This document shows positions 44,964-55,304 of a stretch of 57,266 nt of DNA, one piece after another. Position 1 is the first letter of the stretch, and the number at the start of each line of letters is the position of its first letter. The notes beneath the pieces were generated by a model. The model did not search any database, had not been told where the DNA came from, and saw only the letters and a program-made list of their open reading frames with translations. This DNA comes from Myxococcales bacterium (lineage in GTDB: Bacteria; Myxococcota_A; Polyangia; Polyangiales; Houyiibacteriaceae). The stretch spans positions 1-57,266 of the forward strand of contig JAHBWH010000032.1 of assembly GCA_019637115.1 (NCBI GenBank), written 5' to 3'. Both the position numbers and the translations under genes were made by a program.

Positions 44964-46016
44964 ATGAGCGAGAAGAAGCAGAACGACTCCGGTGAGCCCG
45001 CTGCCGAGGGTGCGGTGGACGAGACGTCAGCGGCCGAGCAGGCCGAGGCGTCGTCGGTCGAAGACGCCGGAGCGAAGGCCGAGACGTCCAAGGCCGGGAA
45101 GCCCGAGGCGGCTACCGAGGCGAGCGCGACGCCGGAGGTCGCGAAGGGCGGCAAGTCCCGCGGCGCCAAGCCCGGCGAGGGCGATCCGAAGGGCCCGAAG
45201 CGTGGCCCCATGGACACCGTCATGCGGGGTCTCATCATGGTCGCGCTTGGCGCGTTCGTGACGACGCCGCTGTGGTGCCAGGCGTCGCAGACCGAGAATT
45301 TCCGCCGGACCGAGTTCCGCGCGGATCGCGCGGACGACTCCAACTCCACCGAGGGGCGCCTGGCGGCGGTCATCCGGCGGCTCATCACCACGGCCGCGCA
45401 GGATCGCGAGGTCGACGAGGGCGAGGCGATGCGCGAGCTCTCGACCATCCTCGCGGAGGCAGGCATCGGGACCGCGCAGGGGCGCGTGCAGGCGACCGAC
45501 CAGCTGATCGGCGACATCCTCGCGCAGGCCGCGGAGGCGGACGGCCGCAGCTTCGGGCAGATGCAGGAGCAGGCGATCCTCGGTCAGTCCCGCATCATGG
45601 CGCGCACGCTGATCACGCAGCTCGGCGGCGATCTCGACGACGACGACACCGAGGATCCGCCGGGCGACTGGACCAACGCGTCGTGGCCCGTGATCAGCGG
45701 CTTCCAGTACGAAGAGGGCATGGAGCTGCCGGCGGCGGTCCAGGCGCTCGACGGTAAGGACGCCAAGGCGTGGGGCTACCTGCTCTACCTCGAGGGCGAT
45801 CAGTACCTGCTCGTGCAGAGCCTCTGGAGCTGCTGCTTCGGGCAGCCGCCGGACCTGCACGAGGCGATCGTCATCCGCGCGAACCCGAACGTCGCGGCGC
45901 GTTTCGAGAGCCGCGGCGTGAAGGTCTACGGCCGCTTCGAGGCGAGCGAGATGCGCGAGGACGGCTACGTCACGAGCCTCTACCGGCTCGACGCGCGTCA
46001 CATCAAGGCGATGTGA
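44964..46016 (+). CDS. Membrane-anchored DUF3299-like protein
   Basis: The product has 350 residues from ATG 44964. Residues 1-85 are Ala/Glu/Lys-rich and disordered; one membrane helix follows (MRGLIMVALGAFVTTPLWC). A middle helical region precedes a C-terminal domain (about 235-345) with the path WPVISGFQYEEGMELPAAV, KAWGYLLYLEG, LLVQSLWSCCFGQPPDLHE. Spacing and the CC..PP motif resemble DUF3299, a family I recall beside zinc-linked FtsX-type ABC systems (Vibrio zrg). Cys-Cys and His are potential metal ligands. It lies 200 bp after the permease on the same strand. The family call is from memory of motifs, not a search. Confidence 0.65.
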   Translation: MSEKKQNDSGEPAAEGAVDETSAAEQAEASSVEDAGAKAETSKAGKPEAATEASATPEVAKGGKSRGAKPGEGDPKGPKRGPMDTVMRGLIMVALGAFVTTPLWCQASQTENFRRTEFRADRADDSNSTEGRLAAVIRRLITTAAQDREVDEGEAMRELSTILAEAGIGTAQGRVQATDQLIGDILAQAAEADGRSFGQMQEQAILGQSRIMARTLITQLGGDLDDDDTEDPPGDWTNASWPVISGFQYEEGMELPAAVQALDGKDAKAWGYLLYLEGDQYLLVQSLWSCCFGQPPDLHEAIVIRANPNVAARFESRGVKVYGRFEASEMREDGYVTSLYRLDARHIKAM

Positions 46017-46063
46017 ACCAAGGCGATGTGAACCAAGGCGATGTGAGCCAAGGCGATGTGAGC
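46004..46063 (+). repeat. Four 15 bp repeats that include a stop codon
   Basis: Units CAAGGCGATGTGAAC start at 46004, 46019, 46034 and 46049 (the last two with G for A near the end). Unit 1 encodes the final Lys-Ala-Met and the TGA of the DUF3299-like gene. If the first TGA were read through, the following units would supply further in-frame TGA codons, because 15 is a multiple of three. Confidence 0.93.
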
Positions 46064-46081
46064 CCCGGGCGACGGGCTCAC
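46058..46081. terminator. Hairpin between convergent DUF3299-like and purK genes
   Basis: Perfect 8 bp arms (GTGAGCCC and GGGCTCAC) with an 8-base loop sit at the end of the 15 bp repeat array, seven bases from the purK stop. Being symmetrical, it could serve both strands. Confidence 0.6.
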
Positions 46082-46088
46082 GTCGCGG

Positions 46089-47231
46089 TCACGTCGTGGC
46101 GTCGAAGCACGACAGCGCCTCGGCGCGGAGCGGCTCGGGGAGCTGCTCGAGCCGCGCGCGCAGGTCGCGGGCGGTGTCGTCGGCGTGGCTCACGAACGTG
46201 AGGTGACCGAGCTTGCGGCCGGCACGCGGCTCCTTGTCGTAGAGGTGCACGTGGGCGCCGGGGATCGCGAGCATCGCCGGCGTCGTCGGCACGTCGCCGA
46301 GCAGGTTCACCATCACGCTCTCGCCGCGCGTCGTGGTGCTGCCCAGGGGCCAGCCGAGGATCGCGCGCAGGTGGTTCTCGAACTGGCTGGTCTCGGCGCC
46401 TTCGATCGTCCAATGGCCGGAGTTGTGGACCCGCGGGGCGAGCTCGTTGACGAGCAGATCGCCCCCCTCCGACTCGAAGAGCTCGGCGGTGAGCACGCCG
46501 ACATAGTCCAGCGCCTCGAGGACCGTGCGCGCGAGCGACACCGCCCTCGCCGCGAGCTCCGAGGAGACCTCGCGGGCGGGCGCGCGGCTCAGGCGCAGGA
46601 CGCCGTCGCGGTGAACGTTCTCGATGAGCGGATAGACCCGCACCTCGCCGTCGAGGCCGCGCGCCGCGATGACCGAGAGCTCGCGCCGGAAGCGGACGAA
46701 GCCCTCCGCGATGCAGGGGACGGCGAGCTCGCGCGCCGCGGCGCGCGCCTCCTGAGCCGTGCGCACGACACGCTGGCCCTTTCCGTCGTAGCCCTCGCGC
46801 CGCGTCTTGAGGAGCGCGGGCAGGCCGACCTGCGCCACGGCGGCTTCGGCGCCGTCCTCGTCGTCCACGCGCGCGAAGGGCGCGGTCGAGAGGCCGATGT
46901 CGGTGAGGAACTGCTTCTCGGCGAGGCGGTCGCTCGCGACGGCGAGCGCGTGCACGCTGGGCCGGATCGGCGCGACGGGCTCGAGCGACCGCAGGGCGTC
47001 GACGGGGAGGTGCTCGAGCTCGTAGGTCAGCACGTCCACCTCGCCTTCGAGCGCGCCGGCCAGCGCGGGCGAGTCGGGCGCGAGCGCGACCTGCCGGGCG
47101 GTGGCTGCGGCGGGAGGTGCGTCCTCCTCGCCGACGAAGAGCGTCCGGACGGCGAGCGGGTGGCCCGCGAGCGCGAGCATCCGGCCGAGCTGCCCCGACC
47201 CCAGGATCCCGACCCGTCGGCCCTCAGCCAT
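46089..47231 (-). CDS. purK: N5-carboxyaminoimidazole ribonucleotide synthase PurK
   Basis: The product has 380 residues, the normal length. It makes N5-CAIR from AIR, bicarbonate and ATP in de novo purine synthesis. ATP-grasp features are visible: [16 protein letters not shown] at the start, [20 protein letters not shown] (ATP Lys), [37 protein letters not shown] (metal-binding acids) and [17 protein letters not shown] 47231 overlaps the purE stop by eight bases, so purE-purK is one unit read leftward. Confidence 0.95.
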   Translation of the reverse strand: MAEGRRVGILGSGQLGRMLALAGHPLAVRTLFVGEEDAPPAAATARQVALAPDSPALAGALEGEVDVLTYELEHLPVDALRSLEPVAPIRPSVHALAVASDRLAEKQFLTDIGLSTAPFARVDDEDGAEAAVAQVGLPALLKTRREGYDGKGQRVVRTAQEARAAARELAVPCIAEGFVRFRRELSVIAARGLDGEVRVYPLIENVHRDGVLRLSRAPAREVSSELAARAVSLARTVLEALDYVGVLTAELFESEGGDLLVNELAPRVHNSGHWTIEGAETSQFENHLRAILGWPLGSTTTRGESVMVNLLGDVPTTPAMLAIPGAHVHLYDKEPRAGRKLGHLTFVSHADDTARDLRARLEQLPEPLRAEALSCFDATT

Positions 47232-47742
47232 CGTCCGTCTCCCGCGGATCGGGCGCCGCGAGCACCTCGTCGGTCTGCCGCGCGCGCCATGCCGCGAGCC
47301 GATCGCGCAGCGCCGGGGTCGTGCGCGCCAAGCAGGCCGCGGCGAGCAGACCCGCATTCTTCGCGCCCGCCTCGCCGATGGCGAGGGTCGCCACGGGGAT
47401 GCCGCCGGGCATCTGCACGATCGACAGCAGCGAGTCGAGGCCGCTCAGGGCGCGTGAGCGGACGGGGACGCCGAGCACGGGGACGAGGGTCTTGGCGGCC
47501 AGCATGCCGGGCAGGTGCGCGGCGCCGCCCGCCCCCGCGATGATCGCGTGCAGGCCGCGCGCCTCGGCCTCGGCGGCGTAGGAGAAGAGGAGATCCGGGG
47601 TGCGGTGCGCCGAGACGACGCGCACCTCGTGGGGCACCTCGAGCTCCGCGAGGATCTCGGCGGCGTGCCGCATGGTGGGCCAATCCGACTTCGAGCCCAT
47701 GACGATGCCCACGAGGGGCGGCTTGTCTGCCCACTGCTCCAC
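47224..47742 (-). CDS. purE: N5-carboxyaminoimidazole ribonucleotide mutase PurE
   Basis: From GTG 47742 (AGAAGG seven bases upstream) the product has 172 residues, normal for PurE; the frame is open 51 bases further up. Family motifs: [13 protein letters not shown] (substrate phosphate loop), VVSAHRTPD with the catalytic His, [13 protein letters not shown], and [19 protein letters not shown]. It converts N5-CAIR to CAIR. It is divergent from the HD-GYP gene across about 190 bp. Confidence 0.95.
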   Translation of the reverse strand: MEQWADKPPLVGIVMGSKSDWPTMRHAAEILAELEVPHEVRVVSAHRTPDLLFSYAAEAEARGLHAIIAGAGGAAHLPGMLAAKTLVPVLGVPVRSRALSGLDSLLSIVQMPGGIPVATLAIGEAGAKNAGLLAAACLARTTPALRDRLAAWRARQTDEVLAAPDPRETDDG

Positions 47743-47934
47743 GGGCGGCCTTCTAGCACGAGTCCCCGAGCTGGGGGACGAGAACCCCGACACCGGTCCC
47801 CGTTCGGGTCCCGAGCGACGTTCCGAGAGACGGTTCAGCAGGGCGTGAGGGGATGGCCGCGGCCCCTCGAAGAGGACTGTCAGGATCGCCGTCTGTGACG
47901 CGAGGCGTCGCGCGCGCTAAGCTGCGCGAACGGC

Positions 47935-49383
47935 ATGAGCGACCAAGCCCGAATCCTCGTGGTGGACGATGAGGAGGTGATCCGCGAGGTCCTCGCGGAT
48001 TTCCTGTCCATGGAGGACTATGCGGTGTCCACGGCCTCGGATGGTCAGCAGGCCCTGGCGCGCATCGACGAGCAGCGCTTCGACCTCGTCCTCAGCGACC
48101 TCAAGATGCCGGTGATGGGGGGGCTCGAGCTCCTCGACGAGCTGCAGCGGCGCCACCTCTCGACCAAAGCCGTGATCATGACGGGCTTCGGGACGGTCGA
48201 GACCGCGATCGAGGCGATGAAGCGCGGCGCGACCGACTACATTCTCAAGCCCTTCCGGGTCGAGGAGGTCGTGCTCACGGTCCGTCGCGCCATCGACGAG
48301 CGACGCCTCGAGGCGGAGAACCTCCGCCTGCGCGACGCCGTGGGCCTCTACGAGGCGAGCGAGCGGATCGCCGCGACCCTCTCGCTGCAGGACATCCTTC
48401 AGGCGGTGACCTCCGCGAGCCGGACGGGCGCGCGGGCGGACGTCGCGGAGCTGCTCTTGCTCGAGCACGGGCACCTCGTGGAGAAGTCTCGCCACGGCGA
48501 CGCGCCCATCGCGATCGACGGCCACGCGCTCCTCGACCAGCTCGAGGACGGCCTCGCGGGGATCCGCCTGCACGGTGAAGAGGCCGCGCGCTTCGCTGGC
48601 GATGGCGCGGCCCCCGGCGCGCTCCTCGTGGTCCCGCTCGTCGAGGGCGGCGAGATCCTCGGGCTCCTCAGCGTCGCCCGCCTCGACGCGACCGACGTCT
48701 TCGACGAGGGCCAGCGCAAGCTGACGGCGATGCTCGCCCACCGCGCCGCCGCGGCGATCACCAACGCGCGCCTCTTCGCGGGCCAGCAGCTCGCGATCCA
48801 GCAAACCATCGAGGGCCTCGCCCGCGCGATCGACAAGCTCGATCCCTACACCGCTGGCCACTCCGACCGCGTCGCGCTCTACGCCTCGCTGCTCGCGCGC
48901 GAGATGAAGCTCGACGAGGCCGAGATCGATCGCATCCGCAATTCGGCGCAGATGCACGACATCGGCAAGATCGGCTGCCACGTGAACCTCAACAAGCCCG
49001 GCAAGCTGACCGCCGACGAGTACGAGGACTTCAAGAAGCACACGATCTACGGCCAGGAGATCCTCGAGCCGATCGGCTTCCTCGCCCCCCTCGTGCCGGG
49101 CGTGCTGCTCCACCACGAGCGGATCGATGGCAAGGGCTACCCCTTCGGGCTCCCCGCCGAGGAGATCCCACAGATCGCCCGCATCATCTGCATCGCGGAC
49201 AGCTACGACGCGATGACCAGCGACCGCGCCTACCGCAAGGCGCTGCCACACGAGGTCGCGATCGCGGAGATCCTGCGCTGCTCGGGGACCCAGTTCGACT
49301 CGGACCTCGTCCCGCTCTTCGTCCGGGCCATCGAGCGCTGGCGCATGGAGCAATCCGCGAGCGGGCTCGCGGCGCCGCGCTGA
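47935..49383 (+). CDS. Response regulator with GAF and HD-GYP domains
   Basis: The product has 482 residues. A receiver domain covers 1-125 (VVDDEE, phospho-acceptor Asp in LVLSDLKMPVMGG, Thr in MTGFG, Lys in YILKPFR). A GAF-like region spans about 145-290. An HD-GYP c-di-GMP phosphodiesterase lies at about 295-470 with GHSDRV, HDIGKIG, KKHTIYG, LHHERIDGKGYPFGL and ADSYDAMTSDRAYR, so the metal ligands and the GYP signature are intact. It probably lowers c-di-GMP in response to an unlinked kinase. yidD follows after seven bases. Confidence 0.92.
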   Translation: MSDQARILVVDDEEVIREVLADFLSMEDYAVSTASDGQQALARIDEQRFDLVLSDLKMPVMGGLELLDELQRRHLSTKAVIMTGFGTVETAIEAMKRGATDYILKPFRVEEVVLTVRRAIDERRLEAENLRLRDAVGLYEASERIAATLSLQDILQAVTSASRTGARADVAELLLLEHGHLVEKSRHGDAPIAIDGHALLDQLEDGLAGIRLHGEEAARFAGDGAAPGALLVVPLVEGGEILGLLSVARLDATDVFDEGQRKLTAMLAHRAAAAITNARLFAGQQLAIQQTIEGLARAIDKLDPYTAGHSDRVALYASLLAREMKLDEAEIDRIRNSAQMHDIGKIGCHVNLNKPGKLTADEYEDFKKHTIYGQEILEPIGFLAPLVPGVLLHHERIDGKGYPFGLPAEEIPQIARIICIADSYDAMTSDRAYRKALPHEVAIAEILRCSGTQFDSDLVPLFVRAIERWRMEQSASGLAAPR

Positions 49384-49390
49384 GGCGACC

Positions 49391-49609
49391 ATGCTCCGCT
49401 GGCTCGCGCTCGCGCTGATTCGCCTCTACTGGTGGACCCTCTCGCCCTTGCTCGGCCGCACGTGCCGCTACGAGCCCTCGTGCTCGCGTTATACGGCGGC
49501 CTGCATCGAGCGCTTCGGCGCGGCGCGCGGGAGCTGGCTCGGGGCCAAGCGCATCTGCCGCTGCCACCCCTTCGCGGAGGGCGGCTTTGATCCCCCGCCA
49601 GAGCCGTGA
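49391..49609 (+). CDS. yidD: Membrane protein insertion efficiency factor YidD
   Basis: The product has 72 residues. Family text is unmistakable: LIRLYWWTLSPLLGRTCRYE, PSCSRYT and the end KRICRCHPFAEGGFDPPPE. YidD assists the YidC insertase at the inner membrane. Usually it sits between rnpA and yidC; here it is displaced behind the HD-GYP gene, with no rnpA, rpmH or yidC in the window. Confidence 0.93.
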   Translation: MLRWLALALIRLYWWTLSPLLGRTCRYEPSCSRYTAACIERFGAARGSWLGAKRICRCHPFAEGGFDPPPEP

Positions 49610-49630
49610 AAGAGGCAGAACAAGTCCCCT

Positions 49631-49670
49631 GCCCTTGCCCTTGCCCCTGCCCTTGCCCTTGCCCCTGCCC
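49631..49670. repeat. GCCCTT/GCCCCT hexamer tract
   Basis: This is the first of three arrays in the 477-base gap 49610-50086, which holds no credible gene. About seven hexamers, in an order GCCCTT, GCCCTT, GCCCCT repeated, start 22 bases after the yidD stop. Confidence 0.85.
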
Positions 49671-49690
49671 AGAGTTCCAGCTCCTGCCCC

Positions 49691-49807
49691 GAGCTCCTGC
49701 CCCGAGCTTCTGCCCCGAGCTTCTGCCCCGAGCTTCTGCCCCGAGCTTCTGCCCCGAGCTTCTGCCTCGAGCTTCTGCCCCGAGCTTCTGCCCCGAGCTT
49801 CTGCCCC
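49691..49807. repeat. Nine 13 bp repeats downstream of yidD
   Basis: Units GAGCTTCTGCCCC begin every 13 bases from 49691 to 49795; the first has CTCC and the sixth has a single T change. A partial unit precedes the array. Reading frames over it repeat every 13 residues, which shows they are artefacts. Confidence 0.93.
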
Positions 49808-49994
49808 TCCCCGTGCCCCGAGCACCCTCGCTCTCACAGAGGGGACGCGACCAGACCGGCTCGGGCTTGGCGCGTTGGACGCAATGTAGTTCGGCGCCCG
49901 GACTCGGCGCTCCGAGCGGGGACTCGGACTCTGCGCTCGGACCCGTCCGTCGGACCTGGCGCTCCGACGGACTCAGCCACGGACTCTCGCGCAC

Positions 49995-50068
49995 GTGGAC
50001 GCGCACGCGCACGTGGACGTGGACGACGTGGACGTGGACGTCGTGGACGTGGACGTGGACGTGGACGC
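49995..50068. repeat. GTGGAC hexamer tract at the end of the SNF2 gene
   Basis: Imperfect GTGGAC units, the reverse complement of the GTCCAC block at 13830-13975, run to 20 bases before the SNF2 stop. The segment between this and the 13 bp array (about 49810-49990) is unstructured, with scattered GACTCGG-like words and no gene. Confidence 0.88.
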
Positions 50069-50086
50069 GGGACTCGGGGGACTCGC

Positions 50087-52555
50087 TCAATCCACCAGCG
50101 GCGCGAAGAGGACCTCGACGTCGTCCTCCGTCAACCCGTCGCCCTGCGGGAGCTCGCCGTGCAGGATCGCGTCGGCGAGCCGGCGCTTCTTCTGCTGGAG
50201 CTGCAGCATGCGCTCCTCGACGCTGCCCGCCACGAACATGTCGTAGACGAAGACCGGCTTCGTCTGTCCGATGCGGTAGGCGCGGTCGGTCGCCTGCTCC
50301 TGCGCCTGCGGGTTCCACCACGGGTCGTAGTGGATGACGGTGTCGGCGCTCACGAGGTTCAGGCCGGTGCCGCCCGCCTTGAGGCTGATGAGGAAGACGT
50401 CCGCCTGACCCGCCTCGAAGCGGTCGCAGAGGCCCTGCCGATCCTTCGTGTTGCCGGTGAGCACGAGGTGCGGGCGGCTCTCCGCCTTCAGGCCGTCCGA
50501 GAGGAGCTGCAGCATCGACGTGAACTGACTGAAGAGCAGCACGCGGTGCCCGTCGGCGAGCTGCTGGCGGATGAGCTCCATCGTCGCGTCGTATTTGGCG
50601 GACTGCTTCACGAAGCGCGCGGCGTCCATCTTCACGAGCCGCGGATCGCAGCAGAGCTGACGCAGCTTCATCAGGGCGTCGAGGATCGGCACGGTCGATC
50701 CCGCCATGCCCTTGCGGCGGATCGTCTGCCGCACCTTGGCGTGGGCTGCCACGCGGATCGCCTCGTAGAGCTCACGCTGCTTTCCGCTCAGCTCGACCGG
50801 GCGCAAGAGGCGCGTCTTCGGCGGCAGCTCCTTGGCGACGTCGTTCTTCACCCGCCGCAGGATGTAGGGCTCGACCTGCTCGCGGAGCGCGAGCAGACGC
50901 TCCTCGTCGCCGAACTTCTCGATCGGCGTCCGGTACCAGTTGCGGAAGCGCTCCTCGCTGCCGAGCAGGCCGGGGTTGAGGAAGTCGAAGAGGCTCCAGA
51001 GCTCGCCGAGGTGGTTCTCGACCGGCGTGCCCGTCAGGCAGAGGCGGTGTCGCGACTCCATCTTGCGCACGCTCTGGTGCACGCGGCTCTTGCGGTTCTT
51101 GATCGCGTGGGCCTCGTCGAGGATGACGTAATGCCACTGCTGCGCCGCGAGCTTCTCCTCGTCGCGGATCACGATCGGGTAGCTCGTCAGGACTACGTCC
51201 GCGGCGCAGATGTCCTCGTAGGCGCGCGCGCGGTGGGCGCCGTGGTACTCGACGACCACGAGGTGCGGCGCGAACTTCCGGATCTCGCGGGCCCAGTTGC
51301 CCATCAGCGACGTGGGCGCGATGACGACCGTCGGGAGGTCCATGCGCCCCTCCGCCTTCTCGGTCGCGAGGTGGCTGATGGTCTGCAGCGTCTTCCCGAG
51401 GCCCATGTCGTCGGCGAGCACGCCGCCGACGTCGTGCTCGCGTAGGTGCTGGAGCCACGCGAGCCCTTCGCGCTGGTAGGGGCGGAGCGTCGCGGCGAGG
51501 CCCTCGGGCTCGCTGCGCTCGAGCGGCTCCTTGGGCCGCGTGAAGGCGCGCTCGCGCACGCCCTCTTCGTCTTCCCAGGCGATCTGCTGGCCCGACTTGG
51601 CGAAGATCTCGTCGAGCGCCTCGAGCGCCGCGCCGCGGCCGATGGGGAAGCGGATCTCTTCGGTGCCCTCGTAGAGCTCGATGACCACGCGCAGGAGCGC
51701 GCGGAGCTGATCGCGCTCGACCGCGACGTGGTGCGTCTCGCTGACCTTCAGCGCGAAGGTCTCGCGCACGCCGCGGGTGAGCGCGCTGAGGCTCTCGCCC
51801 TCCGAGCCCTCGTCGAGCAGGTCGAGGAGCGCCGGCATCAGGCTCACGCGCTGTCCCCCGACGTCGACGCCGAGCTCGAGGGCGAACCAATCCGGGCGCT
51901 CCTCTTCGTCGGCGCGACTGACGTTCGCGTAGAAGCTCGACTCTTGCTGGATGACCTGGAAGGGATAGTCGGCGGCGAGGTCGATCTTCCAGCCGAGCTT
52001 CTCGAGCTGTGGGAGCGCGTAGGCGGTGAACGTGCACTGGACGTGGCGATCGCCGCCGACGTGGACGAGGTAGTCGGCCTCGATGTCGGGCGGGACGCCG
52101 ATCGTGTCGAACGCCTCGACGTCGACGGCGCCGAAGCTCTCGAGCACGCGCCTCGCTTGGCGCTCGGCTTCGAGGTCGCGGCGAACGATTCGCACGCCCT
52201 CGCGCGAGGACGAGAGGAAGCGGTCCTGCGTGTCGCTCGCGCGGATGGTGCGGCCGAGGTCGACGTACTCGAACGAGAGCTCGAGCAAGGGAGCCTTCAC
52301 CTCGTCGAGGCGGTTCGCGTTCGCGTCGCGGGCGAAGAAGACGTTGTCGGCGAAGACGCGCAGACGAGGGATGAGGCGGCCCCGGTAGACCTCGGGCTCG
52401 GGGAGACGGAGGACGTCGTCCCCCGGCGGGTTGCGCTCCACCTCGAGGGGACGAACGGCGGCTCCGTGAGGGCCGCCGCGATGCTCCGATGTCCGCTGCT
52501 CGTCGCGCGCCCCGAAGAGATCGAGACTGATACGCGCCGTCGATGTCGCTGTCAC
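50087..52555 (-). CDS. SNF2-family helicase/ATPase
   Basis: The product has 822 residues from GTG 52555 with TAAGGCG upstream. The first 350 residues are a family-specific N-terminal part without a SWIM zinc finger, which many bacterial SNF2 proteins have. The motor begins at about 356 (LRPYQREGLAWL), with Walker A ADDMGLGKT, DEAH in VILDEAHAIKN (about 477), LTGTPVENHLGELWSL, and the helicase-C part QFTSMLQLLSD, LISLKAGGTGLNLVSADTVI, WWNPQAQEQATDRAYRIGQ. It probably remodels protein-DNA or transcription complexes (RapA/HepA-like role). The hexamer array lies directly after its stop. Confidence 0.92.
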   Translation of the reverse strand: MTATSTARISLDLFGARDEQRTSEHRGGPHGAAVRPLEVERNPPGDDVLRLPEPEVYRGRLIPRLRVFADNVFFARDANANRLDEVKAPLLELSFEYVDLGRTIRASDTQDRFLSSSREGVRIVRRDLEAERQARRVLESFGAVDVEAFDTIGVPPDIEADYLVHVGGDRHVQCTFTAYALPQLEKLGWKIDLAADYPFQVIQQESSFYANVSRADEEERPDWFALELGVDVGGQRVSLMPALLDLLDEGSEGESLSALTRGVRETFALKVSETHHVAVERDQLRALLRVVIELYEGTEEIRFPIGRGAALEALDEIFAKSGQQIAWEDEEGVRERAFTRPKEPLERSEPEGLAATLRPYQREGLAWLQHLREHDVGGVLADDMGLGKTLQTISHLATEKAEGRMDLPTVVIAPTSLMGNWAREIRKFAPHLVVVEYHGAHRARAYEDICAADVVLTSYPIVIRDEEKLAAQQWHYVILDEAHAIKNRKSRVHQSVRKMESRHRLCLTGTPVENHLGELWSLFDFLNPGLLGSEERFRNWYRTPIEKFGDEERLLALREQVEPYILRRVKNDVAKELPPKTRLLRPVELSGKQRELYEAIRVAAHAKVRQTIRRKGMAGSTVPILDALMKLRQLCCDPRLVKMDAARFVKQSAKYDATMELIRQQLADGHRVLLFSQFTSMLQLLSDGLKAESRPHLVLTGNTKDRQGLCDRFEAGQADVFLISLKAGGTGLNLVSADTVIHYDPWWNPQAQEQATDRAYRIGQTKPVFVYDMFVAGSVEERMLQLQQKKRRLADAILHGELPQGDGLTEDDVEVLFAPLVD

Positions 52556-52753
52556 CGACGCCTTAGATCACATGCGCACGAGGGCGACAAGCGTGAATGA
52601 CACGACGGTGGCACGCGATCCCTTCGCTGTGCCGACGGTGGCGCAGCGCATGGTGTCGATGCGCCTCGAGCGCGCGTGATGTCGGTCGCGTCGCGTGCCG
52701 CGAAGTGGCTCGATGTCACGACGTCGCGATACCCTTCGCGCGCGCCGCGAGCT

Positions 52754-55021
<2,268 letters not shown>

Positions 55022-55208
55022 CGACCCCCGCACTATCGGAAGACACGGCGCGCCTGGCAAGCCGCGCGTGTCTCGCCGGGCGTGGCGGCGTCGGGGGCGT
55101 GACGCGCGCCAGCGAGCGGCGGGGGCATGTCATCGTCGTGACGACCGGGGCCTGCTCGGCTCGTCGGGCGAACCCGTCCGCTCGACGGCGTTCGGCATCA
55201 TGAGCCCG

Positions 55209-55296
55209 CCCGCCCAAGGACACGCGGCGTAGCCATCCCGCCCAAGGACGCTCGGCGTGGCGATCCCGCTCGCCCGAGGGCGCTCGGCGTGGCAAT
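55209..55296. repeat. Three tandem units of about 28 bp before a lipoprotein gene
   Basis: Units start at 55209, 55237 and 55265 (28, 28 and 32 bases), sharing CCCGCCCAAGGAC and CTCGGCGTGGC cores. The array stops eight bases before the ATG at 55305, so it overlaps the expected leader and ribosome-binding region of that gene. The whole gap 55022-55304 has no gene. Confidence 0.8.
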
Positions 55297-55304
55297 CCCG
55301 CGTG

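Noticed and set aside
44684-44995. A 103-codon frame spanning the permease end and following gap
   Set aside because: It owes its short similarity (VPAWKA) to decayed duplicate segments, switches frame relative to the permease and has no ribosome site.
47027-47734. Alternative Arg-rich frames over purE and purK
   Set aside because: PurE and PurK motifs and lengths fix the correct frames.
49691-49807. Possible CRISPR array
   Set aside because: Units are 13 bp, directly abutting and without unique spacers; no cas genes are in the window. The same applies to the other arrays.
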